Assembly: GCF_019343105.1 (NCBI RefSeq)
Contig: NZ_CP073764.1
Span: 682,001-746,000 of the forward strand
Origin: Methylovirgula sp. HY1
Lineage (GTDB): Bacteria; Pseudomonadota; Alphaproteobacteria; Rhizobiales; Beijerinckiaceae
Direction: 5' to 3'
DNA length: 64,000 nucleotides
Part shown: piece by piece, positions 1-8,529 of the stretch
Position numbering within the stretch: position 1 is the stretch's first letter
Layout of the letters: each line of letters begins with the position of its first letter
Notes under the pieces: generated by a model
Told to the model about the DNA's origin: nothing
What the model saw: the letters and a program-made list of their open reading frames with translations, nothing else
The model's database searches: none
Made by a program: the position numbers and the translations under genes

Positions 1-608
1 GCGACGTCACGAAGGAAGAAGACGTCCGGGAAATGATCGGCAAAGCGGCCGAGTTTGGCGGGCGCATCGATATCTTGTTCAACAATGCGGGCGGCGGCTT
101 CGGCGGGTATTTCGACAAACAGACGAATGAGGATTGGGAGAAGGCGTTCGCGCTGAACTTCTATGGCGCGCTTTACGGCATCCGCGCGGTGCTGCCGATC
201 ATGCGCAAGCAGGGCGATGGCCACATCGTCGACATCATTTCCGGCATCGCGTTCTCGCCGATGCCTTACCAGACAATGTACTCCGCCACGAAGGCGGCGC
301 TCAATGGGCTGACGCTCGCGCTGCGCTACGAGCTGTGGGACGAGAACATTCGTGTGACGTCGGCAACGCCGGGCACCACAATTACCGCGATCTGGAAAGG
401 TGTGAAGCCGCCTCCAGGCGCGCAATCGGCAGAGCAGTCCGCGCAGACCATCCTCGCTGGCGTGGCCAAGAACGAGCGCCTGGTCCTTGGCGACCAGGGC
501 GACATCTCGGGCGCGAAGAACTGCTTCCATCCTGACGCAGCTGCAGGAAACGACGATTACTTTCTCAACATCGCCCGCCGGCGACGAAGCGGTGAGATGG
601 TGGTGTAA
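1..608 (+). CDS. SDR-family oxidoreductase, 5' truncated by window edge
   Basis: The reading frame is open from the first bases and ends at a TAA at 606-608, so the N-terminal cofactor-binding glycine motif lies outside the window. What remains is typical of classical short-chain dehydrogenases: an acidic DVT stretch, the NNAG motif (LFNNAGGG), the catalytic Ser (DIISGIAF region) and the YxxxK pair (YSATKAAL). It probably carries out NAD(P)-dependent oxidoreduction of an alcohol or ketone; the substrate cannot be read. The C-terminus ends in an Arg-rich tail and looks natural. The next gene starts 110 bases downstream on the same strand. Confidence 0.85.
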   Translation, partial: DVTKEEDVREMIGKAAEFGGRIDILFNNAGGGFGGYFDKQTNEDWEKAFALNFYGALYGIRAVLPIMRKQGDGHIVDIISGIAFSPMPYQTMYSATKAALNGLTLALRYELWDENIRVTSATPGTTITAIWKGVKPPPGAQSAEQSAQTILAGVAKNERLVLGDQGDISGAKNCFHPDAAAGNDDYFLNIARRRRSGEMVV

Positions 609-717
609 CCCGGACCAGGCGGTTGCAGAGGAAGGATTTCAACGATGTTCAGGTTTTCCGTCATTGCTGCGATTTTCCTGGCGATGGAGCAACGCCCGCG
701 AAATACGAGTTCCGAAG

Positions 718-1941
718 ATGAATGAAGAGCTCGATTTCTCACTGGAGATTGTCATCCTGCTTTTGCTCGCGATCTTCATGTCCCTTTTTGGATTTCTTCT
801 GTTTGGAATTCGGACCGGCGCCCTGCGATATAACCCGGACGCTACCTACGGCCTTTTCCTGGTCATCGTCTCCTTTCAGATCATAGCGATGGGCAAAACC
901 CCCTTTGGGGATTTCCGCCGCTCCTGGCTGCTGGTCGCGATCGGGATGTGTGCTGCAATTCTCGGAATGACCGCATGTTTCATTCCTGGCTCCTTGACGG
1001 GATTTGCCCGTGTATCGGTTGGACTGGTCCTCCTTGGCGGCGGCGTCAGCCTTCTCGTGCAGCTGTTTGCCTCCGAAGAAAAGGCAAAGACGTGGATGCG
1101 GGTCGGCGGGATCCTGCGACAGCTGACGGTCGCTTGCGCGTTCGTCTATGCGCTGACCATTGGCTTGGGGGCGATAACGCTCTTTCCCGGAATCGTAACA
1201 GATGCGCAGACCGCAATACTTCTCATCCTCTACGGTGCCGGCTTTGCCTACCTTGCGTGGTGCATCTGGAAGGCGGAGCTTGCGTATCCACCCGAAGCGC
1301 GTCGACAAAGGATCAAGGATACCGGTTCGAAAAAGTATTTCGGCATCTTCCGCGAGACCGCTTTTCCTCCCTCCGTGGCGATACTGATCCTGTTGGGCAT
1401 CCTGCTCACCTTTCTTGGGCTGCTGCTCTTTCCCATCAACCTTGGCCTGCTTGCCTTCTCTCCGGATGGTCAGTTTGGTCTTTTACTGACGGTCATGGCC
1501 ATCCAGACGATGGCTTTGGGTGATACTCCGCTGGGTCAGTTCAGGCGCTCGTGGTCACTGATAATCGTTGGCCTCGTGTTCGCTGCGCTGGGCGTTGTCT
1601 CTACGGTTGTTCCGGGCCTGCTGACGGGAGTGATCCAGATATTCGTTGGACTTCTGAATGTCATTGGCGGAGGGGTATCTCTGATACAACGGTATCTCCC
1701 TATGCGGCGAGCAAGCGGGACGCCGCCGACGGCACCGGCCGGCATTCTCGCCAGTCTCAAGAAAATAACGGTTACTCAGACGGCGTTAAACAGCGTGGCC
1801 ATAGTCTTTGGCATATCCATGCTTGCGCCGGGCCTCGTTCCAGGCCCGCTCATTGCAGGAATCCTCGTCGTCAACGGACTGCTTCTCTTCATATTGGCGT
1901 CTGCCCTTTGGACGGTCATCGGAGCGCAATCGAGTAGGTAA
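718..1941 (+). CDS. Multi-pass membrane protein with internal duplication
   Basis: About 407 residues starting at the ATG at 718, just before the first hydrophobic segment; the frame is open upstream to 487 but that part is not hydrophobic and overlaps the preceding gene. About eight to ten membrane segments are visible. The protein is built from two related halves: around residues 35-120 and again around 245-330 the same pattern recurs (Gly-Leu-rich segment, a T-P-x-G-x-FRRSW motif, a long hydrophobic stretch, GLLTG or GSLTG, then a GGGVSL turn). It probably arose by intragenic duplication. No known family was recognised, so no function is proposed. Confidence 0.7.
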   Translation: MNEELDFSLEIVILLLLAIFMSLFGFLLFGIRTGALRYNPDATYGLFLVIVSFQIIAMGKTPFGDFRRSWLLVAIGMCAAILGMTACFIPGSLTGFARVSVGLVLLGGGVSLLVQLFASEEKAKTWMRVGGILRQLTVACAFVYALTIGLGAITLFPGIVTDAQTAILLILYGAGFAYLAWCIWKAELAYPPEARRQRIKDTGSKKYFGIFRETAFPPSVAILILLGILLTFLGLLLFPINLGLLAFSPDGQFGLLLTVMAIQTMALGDTPLGQFRRSWSLIIVGLVFAALGVVSTVVPGLLTGVIQIFVGLLNVIGGGVSLIQRYLPMRRASGTPPTAPAGILASLKKITVTQTALNSVAIVFGISMLAPGLVPGPLIAGILVVNGLLLFILASALWTVIGAQSSR

Positions 1942-2181
1942 GTAAGCACTGTCGGTCTTGGCCTCTGGGATCAACCGCATCTATCGGCCTTATCGCGAGG
2001 ATGGGCTCCCCGTGCGCAAACGCCGGGCGCGGCGGCGCGCCGTCGGCACACGAGCGCCGATCCTGGTCGAAGCGAAGGCCAACGCTGGCGCGATTTGGCT
2101 GAGCGCTCCTCAGGATGAGGACATCAGGCGCTCTCTTCGATTGGCAATCGCGCCAGCGCGATGTGTTGCGAACGGGCTGTA

Positions 2182-2928
2182 TCAGCGCAAGCCGCCGCTG
2201 GCGTTGATCCGCTCGCCGGTCAGCCAGCGGGCATCATCGGAGGCCAAAAAGACAGCAACGTCGGCAATGTCGTCGGGCTGGCCGGCGCGGGCGAGCGGCG
2301 TCTGGGCGATGACACCGCGCTCGAAATCCGAACCGATGAAACCCGCCGCGGCGGCGCCTTCCGTCTCGACGATGCCAGGGTTGATGACATTGACCCTGAT
2401 CTTGCGCGGGCCAAGCTCATTGGCCAGCACGCCGGTGATGGCGTCCACCGCACCCTTGGTGCCGGTATAGACGGCGGAGTTCGGCGGAAACACGCTGGTG
2501 ACGGCCGAGGAGATGTTGATCACGCTGCCGCCTTCGCCGAGGTGCCTGGCCGCCGCCTGTGTGGTCAGCAGCACGCCCAGGACGTTGATGTCGAAGATGC
2601 GGCGGTATTGCGCCTCGCTGAAGGCCTCGATCGGGGCAAATTCATAGACGCCGGAATTGTTGACGAGCACATCGAGGCGGCCGAATGCTTTGACGGCCGC
2701 GTCGATCAGCCCCTGTGCCTGATCGGCCTTGGCAACGTCGCCATGGACCGCGACGGCCTTGCCGCCGGCCGCAGTAATCGCCTTGACAACGGCTTCCGCG
2801 CCCGCCTTGCTCGATGCATAATTGACCACGACCGAAGCGCCTTCCTTCGCAAGCGCCTTGGCGATCGCCGCGCCGATTCCTTTCGATGCGCCGGTCACGA
2901 CCGCGACTTTCCCCGTAAGCTTTGCCAT
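2182..2928 (-). CDS. SDR-family oxidoreductase (3-oxoacyl-ACP reductase-like)
   Basis: 248 residues, the usual length for a classical SDR. The cofactor-binding motif TGASKGIG is near residue 13, NNSG replaces NNAG, the catalytic Ser is in INISSAV and the YxxxK pair is YTGTKGAV. The C-terminus ends in a typical NASGG stretch. The start at 2928 is chosen because it precedes the first beta strand of the Rossmann fold; the longer open frame upstream is not SDR-like. It is divergent from an ArsR-type regulator at 3031, an arrangement often seen for a regulator and its target, so control by that regulator is plausible. The substrate is unknown. Confidence 0.88.
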   Translation of the reverse strand: MAKLTGKVAVVTGASKGIGAAIAKALAKEGASVVVNYASSKAGAEAVVKAITAAGGKAVAVHGDVAKADQAQGLIDAAVKAFGRLDVLVNNSGVYEFAPIEAFSEAQYRRIFDINVLGVLLTTQAAARHLGEGGSVINISSAVTSVFPPNSAVYTGTKGAVDAITGVLANELGPRKIRVNVINPGIVETEGAAAAGFIGSDFERGVIAQTPLARAGQPDDIADVAVFLASDDARWLTGERINASGGLR

Positions 2929-3030
2929 GTCTATGTTCCTCTCAACCAAGGCTAGGACCGACCAATCGAGGCCGATTTTTCGATAGTTCAGAACATTGGA
3001 ACTATTGAGCCCGGTATCAAGCCCCCCATA

Positions 3031-3384
3031 TTGAAAAACATGCGACCCCTGTTTCACCCAGCACTCGAAGATGTCCGGCCGGAAGCGATTCTCCATGCGC
3101 TGTCCGATCCGCTTCGTGCGGCGATTTTCGCCGAGATCTCGGGGGCCGGCTGTATCGAAGCCTGTTCGGCGTTTGCGCGGATCGGCGATCGGGCCGTGCC
3201 GAAATCGTCGCTGTCCCATCACCTCAAAATATTGCGCGAGGCCGGGCTGATCCGCTGCGAACGCCATGGCGTGGAGATGCGCAATCATTCGCGCTGCGGC
3301 GAGGTCGAGAAACGCTTTCCGGGCCTGTTGTCAGCGATTTTGGGCGCTTACGCGAAGGCCGGGTGCAAGCCGGCAACGGGTTGA
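3031..3384 (+). CDS. ArsR-family winged-helix transcriptional regulator
   Basis: 117 residues. A winged-helix fold of the ArsR type is visible: LSDPLRAAIF (helix 1-2), then the recognition segment SSLSHHLKILREAGLI and the wing CERHGVEMRNH. Single cysteines are scattered, but no clear CxC metal-binding motif was seen in helix 3, so a metal role is not supported. The shared upstream region with the divergent SDR gene (2929-3030) is only about 100 bases and probably holds both promoters and the operator. An ATG three codons in (3040) is an alternative start. Confidence 0.82.
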   Translation: MKNMRPLFHPALEDVRPEAILHALSDPLRAAIFAEISGAGCIEACSAFARIGDRAVPKSSLSHHLKILREAGLIRCERHGVEMRNHSRCGEVEKRFPGLLSAILGAYAKAGCKPATG

Positions 3385-3429
3385 GCGCGTGGAAGGCAAA
3401 CAGCCTTCCACGCTTTCGTCAATGGCGCT

Positions 3430-4233
3430 TCACTGAGCGCCGCCGTCGATCTGCTTGCCGACGATCGCGATCGTCTTTTCGTAGACGCTCGCCGCGTTCC
3501 AGGCCTCGATCGCCGCGAAATTGGGCTCGCCCGGCTGATAGCCGGCGCCGCGCTGCCAGCCATGCGCCTTGAGGTAATTCGCCGTCGAGGCGAGCGCACC
3601 TGATGCTGTGTCGAGATTGCCGACGCCATAGTCGAGCATCGTCTTCGGCAGGAATTGCGTCTGGCCGATCTCGCCATGCATGGAGCCGCGCGTCTCGGCC
3701 GACAGGCGCCCGGCATCGACGAGTTTCAGCGCCGCATAGAGCTGATCGGTGAAGAACGCAGGCCGCCGGCAATCATAGGCGAGCGTCGCCACCGCCGAGA
3801 GCGCCTGCTGATTGCCGTGCTCATGGCCAAAGGCCGTCTCCATGCCCCAGATGGCGATCAGCGGCCCGGGCGGGACGCCATAGCGGCTCTCGATCGAGGC
3901 AAAGAGGGCCGCATTCGATTGCTTCAGCTTGCGGCCGCGCGCCGCGATTACCGAGGCGCCGCGTTTTGCCATGAATGCCGGAAGCGACAGATGAAAGCTC
4001 TTCATGCCGCGGTCAGCCCAGATGGTGGCCGTGTTATAGTGCGTCGCCATGAGGGCGGCGATGCCGGCGGCGCCGATGCCTTTCGCGCGGGCTTCGTCGG
4101 CGAAGGCGCTCTTCCAGGCGTCGAAGCCGGCCGCGCTCCTGCCGCAGGGCGCGGCATTTGCTCCGCTGACTGTTGATGCGAGCGCCGCAAACGCCACGCC
4201 GATGACAATATTGATCCAGTCGCGCTTAAACAT
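3430..4233 (-). CDS. mltB: Lytic murein transglycosylase (MltB/SLT family)
   Basis: 267 residues from the ATG at 4233, which has a GGAAGAGAA ribosome binding site; the open frame continues 53 codons upstream without a signal peptide. It begins with a signal sequence ending around SGANA-AP, so it acts in the periplasm. Family signatures are the ESRYGVP segment with the catalytic Glu, IWGMETAFG, then GEIGQTQFLPKTMLDYGVG. These enzymes cleave peptidoglycan between MurNAc and GlcNAc forming 1,6-anhydro-MurNAc, in wall remodelling. It is shorter than E. coli MltB, as is common in alphaproteobacteria, and no lipobox was seen, so it is probably soluble. Confidence 0.88.
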   Translation of the reverse strand: MFKRDWINIVIGVAFAALASTVSGANAAPCGRSAAGFDAWKSAFADEARAKGIGAAGIAALMATHYNTATIWADRGMKSFHLSLPAFMAKRGASVIAARGRKLKQSNAALFASIESRYGVPPGPLIAIWGMETAFGHEHGNQQALSAVATLAYDCRRPAFFTDQLYAALKLVDAGRLSAETRGSMHGEIGQTQFLPKTMLDYGVGNLDTASGALASTANYLKAHGWQRGAGYQPGEPNFAAIEAWNAASVYEKTIAIVGKQIDGGAQ

Positions 4234-4447
4234 TGAAAATTCTCTTCCGAAGGCCTCTGCATTAACCTTATGCCGGACCATCAATCCTGTCGACAAAAGT
4301 GATCGCCGACTCGGGCGCGTCCGTGCCCGATTGGTCATCGCAAAAGAGCCGAAATCGATCTGCGACGGTCCCTTGCCGGAGAATTTCGCCATGATTCAGC
4401 CAAAGCTGTCGTAGTATCGTTCGGTTGCGGTCAACGAGGAGGCCCCA

Positions 4448-6307
4448 TTGCTTCGACCACGCCAGTTCGCTCCAGCCACGGCACTTTTGCTGATCGCAAG
4501 TGCGTTTGTCGTCTTGGCTTTCTCAAGCCCATACGCACAAGCCCAAGCTGCGTTCGGCGCTTGCGAAAAGGCGGCCGAGATTGCGGTCCTGCCTTCGCCC
4601 ATCGCGCCCTGGACGGGCGCGCCTTTACGCGTCTTGGTCGCCGCGGAAAGGCCGATGACGGGCGAGCTCTCGCTGATGGCGCCTGATGGAAGCGTCGCCG
4701 CCAGATCCTCGGGACGGCAAGGCGGTCCGCCGTATTTCTGGTACGCTCAAGTCGTCTCGCCGGCAGCGGGCACATGGCACGCGACGCTCACGCTCGCGGG
4801 CGCGCCTTCCGGCTGCGGCACGATCATGCGCGACATCAATGTGCGGGAGAGCGCACCGCCGCCGCCGCGGGCCGTGCCGGGAAGCGTCTGGCCGATCCAC
4901 AACACCTGGAACCGGGCGACGGAAGATCTCTATTCGGCATGGATCCAAAAGCTTTTCGACGGGCCGCTCGATCAGGATCTGTCGTGGCCGACGCTTACCA
5001 ACGTGCTGCGCGATCGATCGCGCAATATGCTGTTCAACTATTTAGGCCTCGGCGAAGATCAGATGGGGATCATCTACCATCCAGACTGCGCCAAGTTCCC
5101 CTATTTCCTGCGCGCCTATTTCGCCTTCAAGATGGGGCTGCCGTTCGGCTATTCGCATTGTTCGCGCGGCCAAGAAGGCAGCCCGCCGAAATGCTCTCAA
5201 TGGTTCAGCATAGCGAATGGCACGGCGGCGAATGGGGCGGGGCTCGCGGCATCGTTCCGTCATTTCTTGCCGATACTCGGCAACGCCGTCCAATCCGGCA
5301 ATGGGCGCACGGCGGCAACTGACAACAACACCGATTTTTATCCCGTGCCGTTGACCCAGCAGACATTGCGTCCAGGGACCATTTACGCCGATCCCTATGG
5401 GCACATTCTGATGCTGGTGCGCCGCGTGCCGCAAATCGGCAGCGCGACGGGCATTTTCCTCGCCGCCGACGCGGAGCCTGACGGTTCGGTGACCCGCAAG
5501 CGCTTCTGGCGCGGCAATTTCCTCTTCGTCCACGATCCCGCCCTCGGCAGCCCAGGCTTCAAACGCTTCCGGCCGATCGTGCGCGCGGCAAACGGCAGCT
5601 TGCGGCGCCTGACCAATGCCGAAATCGCACAAGATCCGCAGTATGGAGATTTTTCACTCGAGCAGTCGCGCCTCGGCACCGAAGCATTTTACGATCGTAT
5701 GGACGATGTGATGTCGCCAGCGCCGGTCGATCCTTTGCGCGCGATGAAGGATGCGATCACATCGCTCGAAGAACAGGTGAAGACACGCGTCACGGCGGTC
5801 GAGAACGGCCGAAAGTACCAGAACACAGGCCATGGCGACGCTTCGATGCCGAATGGCGCGGCGATTTTCGAGACGAGCGGCGCCTGGGAGGATTACGCCA
5901 CCCCGGCACGTGATTTTCGCATGTTGATCGCGATCGATGTGGTCCGCGGATTTCCGGACCGCGTCGCGCGGCGGCCGGGTCGCTATGCCATGCCGGCGGG
6001 CGAGAGTGTCGCGCAAGTGAAAGCCGAGCTGGAGAGTGTGCTCGCCTCGGAGCTTGCGGCGCGCAAATTCACCTATACGCGCAGCGACGGCTCCGTCTGG
6101 ACGCTCTCGCTCAAGGACGTGGTCGATCGCGCACCCGCTCTCGAAATGGGCTATAATCTCAACGATTGCGTCGAACTGCGCTGGGGCGCGCCGCAAGGTA
6201 GCCAGGAAGCCTCGACCTGCAGGCGGCATGCGCCGATGGCGCAGCACGCCAAAATGCAGGCGCACCGGAGCTGGTTTCGTAAGCGGCACTGGCCGACGCA
6301 CGCTTAG
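4448..6307 (+). CDS. Large secreted protein of unknown function
   Basis: 619 residues from a TTG start with a very strong site (GAGGAGG six bases upstream). A signal peptide of about 32 residues ends at AQAQA. A beta-rich segment follows (residues 40-135), then a region with several cysteines and histidines: YHPDC, GYSHCSRG, PPKCSQW around residues 210-260, and DPYGHILMLV around residue 320. A Cys upstream of a GHI-type His could suggest a papain/NlpC-like fold, but this is only an impression. The C-terminal 90 residues are basic. It stands alone between divergent mltB and the toxin-antitoxin pair. No family recognised with confidence. Confidence 0.75.
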   Translation: MLRPRQFAPATALLLIASAFVVLAFSSPYAQAQAAFGACEKAAEIAVLPSPIAPWTGAPLRVLVAAERPMTGELSLMAPDGSVAARSSGRQGGPPYFWYAQVVSPAAGTWHATLTLAGAPSGCGTIMRDINVRESAPPPPRAVPGSVWPIHNTWNRATEDLYSAWIQKLFDGPLDQDLSWPTLTNVLRDRSRNMLFNYLGLGEDQMGIIYHPDCAKFPYFLRAYFAFKMGLPFGYSHCSRGQEGSPPKCSQWFSIANGTAANGAGLAASFRHFLPILGNAVQSGNGRTAATDNNTDFYPVPLTQQTLRPGTIYADPYGHILMLVRRVPQIGSATGIFLAADAEPDGSVTRKRFWRGNFLFVHDPALGSPGFKRFRPIVRAANGSLRRLTNAEIAQDPQYGDFSLEQSRLGTEAFYDRMDDVMSPAPVDPLRAMKDAITSLEEQVKTRVTAVENGRKYQNTGHGDASMPNGAAIFETSGAWEDYATPARDFRMLIAIDVVRGFPDRVARRPGRYAMPAGESVAQVKAELESVLASELAARKFTYTRSDGSVWTLSLKDVVDRAPALEMGYNLNDCVELRWGAPQGSQEASTCRRHAPMAQHAKMQAHRSWFRKRHWPTHA

Positions 6308-6328
6308 ACGCGGGGGAACATTGATTTG

Positions 6329-6343
6329 GACTATTGTGTAGTC
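6329..6343. promoter_or_regulatory. Candidate autoregulatory operator of the phd/vapC pair
   Basis: Inverted repeat GACTA-TTGTG-TAGTC ending 13 bases before the antitoxin start. Toxin-antitoxin operons of this type are normally repressed by the antitoxin binding such a palindrome at the promoter; assignment here is inference from position and symmetry. Confidence 0.45.
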
Positions 6344-6355
6344 TAGATTAATTTC

Positions 6356-6613
6356 ATGAAAATATCCGTTACCGAAGCCAAAGGCCAATTGACCGAGCTC
6401 GTGCGTCGCGCCGAAGCGGGCGATGACATCGTTCTGACCCGTCATGGCCATCCGGCGGTACGGCTGGTGCCGGTTCAGGCGCCGTCCGATCGGAAGGCGC
6501 GCCGCGTGCTTCTTGAAGCGGTGAGGGCGAGCGGCGTCATGAAGGCGACGACTGGCGCACACGCCGCGCGGAGCCAGGATTTTCTTTATAGTGACGACGG
6601 ATTGCCCGGATGA
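6356..6613 (+). CDS. Type II antitoxin, Phd/YefM family
   Basis: 85 residues. The N-terminal half has the Phd/YefM fold pattern: MKISVTEAKGQL, a helix LVRRAEAGDDI, and the hairpin VLTRHGHPAVRLVPV. The C-terminal part is less conserved and should bind the toxin. Its stop codon overlaps the toxin start (ATGA at 6610-6613), so the two are translationally coupled. A palindrome just upstream is the likely operator. Confidence 0.9.
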   Translation: MKISVTEAKGQLTELVRRAEAGDDIVLTRHGHPAVRLVPVQAPSDRKARRVLLEAVRASGVMKATTGAHAARSQDFLYSDDGLPG

Positions 6614-6993
6614 TCGCTGTCGATACTTCGGCGCTGATGGCGATCGTCCTGAATGAGCCGGAGGCCGATGCCTGCATCGCCGCGCTGGAAGGCGAAGACC
6701 AACTTCTGATTTCCGCCGGTACGGTCGCGGAAGCGCTCATCGTTTCCGCGCGGCGCAATGTTGGCGACGAGATCGCGCGCCTTATCGACGGGCTCGGTTT
6801 CGAGATCGTGAGTGTCACGCCGGCCTCGGCGCAGCGCATCGCGCGAGCCTATGCGCAATGGGGCAAGGGCGCGAGTCAGGCAGCTCTCAATTTCGGCGAT
6901 TGCTTCGCCTATGAGGTGGCGAAGGAACATGCCTGTCGTCTGCTCTATGTCGGCGCTGATTTTGCGAAGACCGACATCGACGGCGTATTGTGA
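6610..6993 (+). CDS. vapC: Type II toxin, VapC-like PIN-domain ribonuclease
   Basis: 127 residues, normal length for VapC. The four acidic residues of the PIN active site are all present: Asp5 (MIAVDTSAL), Glu41 (GTVAEAL), Asp97 (NFGDCFAYEVA) and Asp117 (LYVGADFAKTD). Such proteins are Mg-dependent endoribonucleases that cleave tRNA or rRNA when freed from the antitoxin. It forms a coupled operon with the upstream Phd-like antitoxin. Nothing looks broken, so the module is probably active. Confidence 0.92.
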   Translation: MIAVDTSALMAIVLNEPEADACIAALEGEDQLLISAGTVAEALIVSARRNVGDEIARLIDGLGFEIVSVTPASAQRIARAYAQWGKGASQAALNFGDCFAYEVAKEHACRLLYVGADFAKTDIDGVL

Positions 6994-7233
6994 TGGCACG
7001 CAAGCTGCGTTGCGCATCGTCTATAAGACGAAGGGCGCAACCGCGTCGTTTATGATGTGAGGCGGAAACCGCCAGGGATAAGAGAGTGGGAGTCGCGGGC
7101 AACTAAAGGTCACCATAAAGGCAAAACGTGATCTTCGCTTCGCACTTTTTGGGCATGACGAGCAACAGATCCAGAAAAGCCGCTGAGTCCTCGCTCATCT
7201 TCAATTCATCGAGCTGAACAGCACTGCGAACCC

Positions 7234-7665
7234 ATGCCCCTGCATCTCATCAAACTCGCCGTGGGTATCGAAACGCTCCCCGACCTCGTCGCGCGGCAGG
7301 CGGCACGCTTGGCGGAGATGGCGCAGCGTGGTGAGACAGCGGAACTGATCCACATCACCCGCAATAAGCCAAGGCGCGGCGCGGAACTTCTCGACGGCGG
7401 CTCGCTCTATTGGGTCGTCAAAGGCTTTATCGTCGCGCGGCAGAGGCTGACCGAGCTTCGCCCGATGGTGCGCGACGGCAGCGCGCATTGCGCCTTGGTT
7501 TACGACCGCGAACTCGTGCCCGTCGCTCTGCGTCCGCGCCGGGCCTTCCAAGGCTGGCGCTATTTGGAAGCCAAGGACGCGCCGCCCGACCAGATAAGAC
7601 AGGGCGACGGTCCCGAGCTTCCCGACGAACTGAAACGCGAACTTTCCGCATTGGGGCTTTTGTGA
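7234..7665 (+). CDS. DUF1489 family protein
   Basis: 143 residues. It matches the pattern of the DUF1489 family found across alphaproteobacteria: MPLHLIKLAVG at the start, then an HITRNKPRR stretch, LLDGGSLYWVVKG, RQRLTEL, and a PRRAFQGWRYLE segment near residue 105. No biochemical role is established for the family. It stands alone, about 240 bases after vapC, and is followed by palindromic repeats. Confidence 0.88.
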   Translation: MPLHLIKLAVGIETLPDLVARQAARLAEMAQRGETAELIHITRNKPRRGAELLDGGSLYWVVKGFIVARQRLTELRPMVRDGSAHCALVYDRELVPVALRPRRAFQGWRYLEAKDAPPDQIRQGDGPELPDELKRELSALGLL

Positions 7666-7686
7666 AGCGCCCGCAAGGGGCGCCTA

Positions 7687-7731
7687 GATCACGATGATTT
7701 TGGATTGAATCAATCCAAAATCATCGTGATC
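7687..7731. repeat. 45-bp perfect palindrome
   Basis: Two 22-base arms (outer end GATCACGATGATTTTGG) are perfect inverted copies around a single central base. It lies 22 bases after the DUF1489 stop codon and could fold into a long hairpin that ends transcription from either side. No T-run follows. Confidence 0.8.
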
Positions 7732-7743
7732 GATTCTAAAAGC

Positions 7744-7818
7744 TTAGAGCGTTTCCCGATCGGGCGGACTCACCCGATCGAGAGGAAAACACTCCAAATC
7801 AATAAGCTGGAGCATGGT
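7744..7818. repeat. Dispersed palindromic repeat, family B, copy 1
   Basis: Begins AGAGCGTTTCCCGATCGG, has a central GGACTCACC, and continues to CAATAAGCTGGAGCATG. Closely similar sequences occur at 23895-23970 and 52607-52678, with shorter relatives at 14380-14435, 16463-16513 and around 25955-26005. The internal CCCGATCGGG/CCCGATCGAG parts form an imperfect hairpin. Only intergenic copies were seen. Confidence 0.75.
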
Positions 7819-8529
7819 CTAAGCGCGCGCCGGGTTGCGATAAAGATTGATCAACATGGGTTGCTCGAAAACATATTCGCCATCTTTGGTGCGGCCGGCT
7901 TCGAACAGAGCTTTCACTTCGTCCGTTTCGACGCTTTCCCGCCCGATCGCGGTGAAGGTCTGGCCCGTCACGCGCGCGACCATGGCCTCGAAATTCTGAT
8001 AGCGCGCAAATTGCTTATATTGGTAGCGCTCTTCGCTGCGGAACAATTTCACGGCAACGTGATCCAGCGCGGCTTGCGCCTCCGTGCGGACCAGCGTTTC
8101 GTCATTGAAAGGACGCATAACTTTGAAATGTGTTCCCGTCATCGCAGGTTCGACAACGCAGAGGAAGCCGGTCTCGGGCTTTAACACACGCGCGGCTTCC
8201 GCAAGCGCAGCTTCCTTGCGTCCAACCGGCACATGGTGCAGCGAGCGGAAGAAAAAAACGCCATCGACCGAGGCGGAATCGACAGGCAAATGTTCAGCTC
8301 CGGATTCGATAAAGGTGAGACCTGCCGTCGGAGGCGCTTCACGATTTTTCTTAGCCTGGATCGGGTCCGGCTCCGCGCCCAAAACCGTGGCCCCCAATGC
8401 GCAAAGTTCACGCGCCACATTGCCGGGACCACAACCAATGTCGACGACATTCAGGCCCTTGACGGAAAGCAATGCCGTCACAGCGGCGAGATCGGTTCGT
8501 TCACCCAAGTCCTTGCGTGTGATACTCAT
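7819..8529 (-). CDS. Class I SAM-dependent methyltransferase
   Basis: 236 residues from the ATG at 8529, preceded by AGAAGG at good spacing; an upstream in-frame ATG at 8562 has no such site. It shows the Rossmann-like SAM fold: motif I VVDIGCGPGNVA near residue 28, an acidic GAEPDP after the second strand, and VDGVFFFRSLHHVP as motif post-II. The rest resembles the UbiE/Methyltransf_11 group. The methyl acceptor cannot be read and the gene has no informative neighbours. Confidence 0.85.
   Translation of the reverse strand: MSITRKDLGERTDLAAVTALLSVKGLNVVDIGCGPGNVARELCALGATVLGAEPDPIQAKKNREAPPTAGLTFIESGAEHLPVDSASVDGVFFFRSLHHVPVGRKEAALAEAARVLKPETGFLCVVEPAMTGTHFKVMRPFNDETLVRTEAQAALDHVAVKLFRSEERYQYKQFARYQNFEAMVARVTGQTFTAIGRESVETDEVKALFEAGRTKDGEYVFEQPMLINLYRNPARA

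Noticed and set aside
487-717. N-terminal extension of the membrane-protein frame
   Set aside because: Overlaps the preceding SDR gene in another frame and is not hydrophobic; the ATG at 718 fits better.
739-1308. 189-codon reverse frame
   Set aside because: Lies opposite the duplicated membrane protein and shows the hydrophilic, Gln/Lys/Asp-rich composition expected for the complement of membrane segments.
2161-2955. 264-codon forward frame opposite the SDR gene
   Set aside because: It is the antisense shadow of a well-recognised SDR gene; composition is rich in Arg, Asp and Gly as in shadow frames, with no family features.
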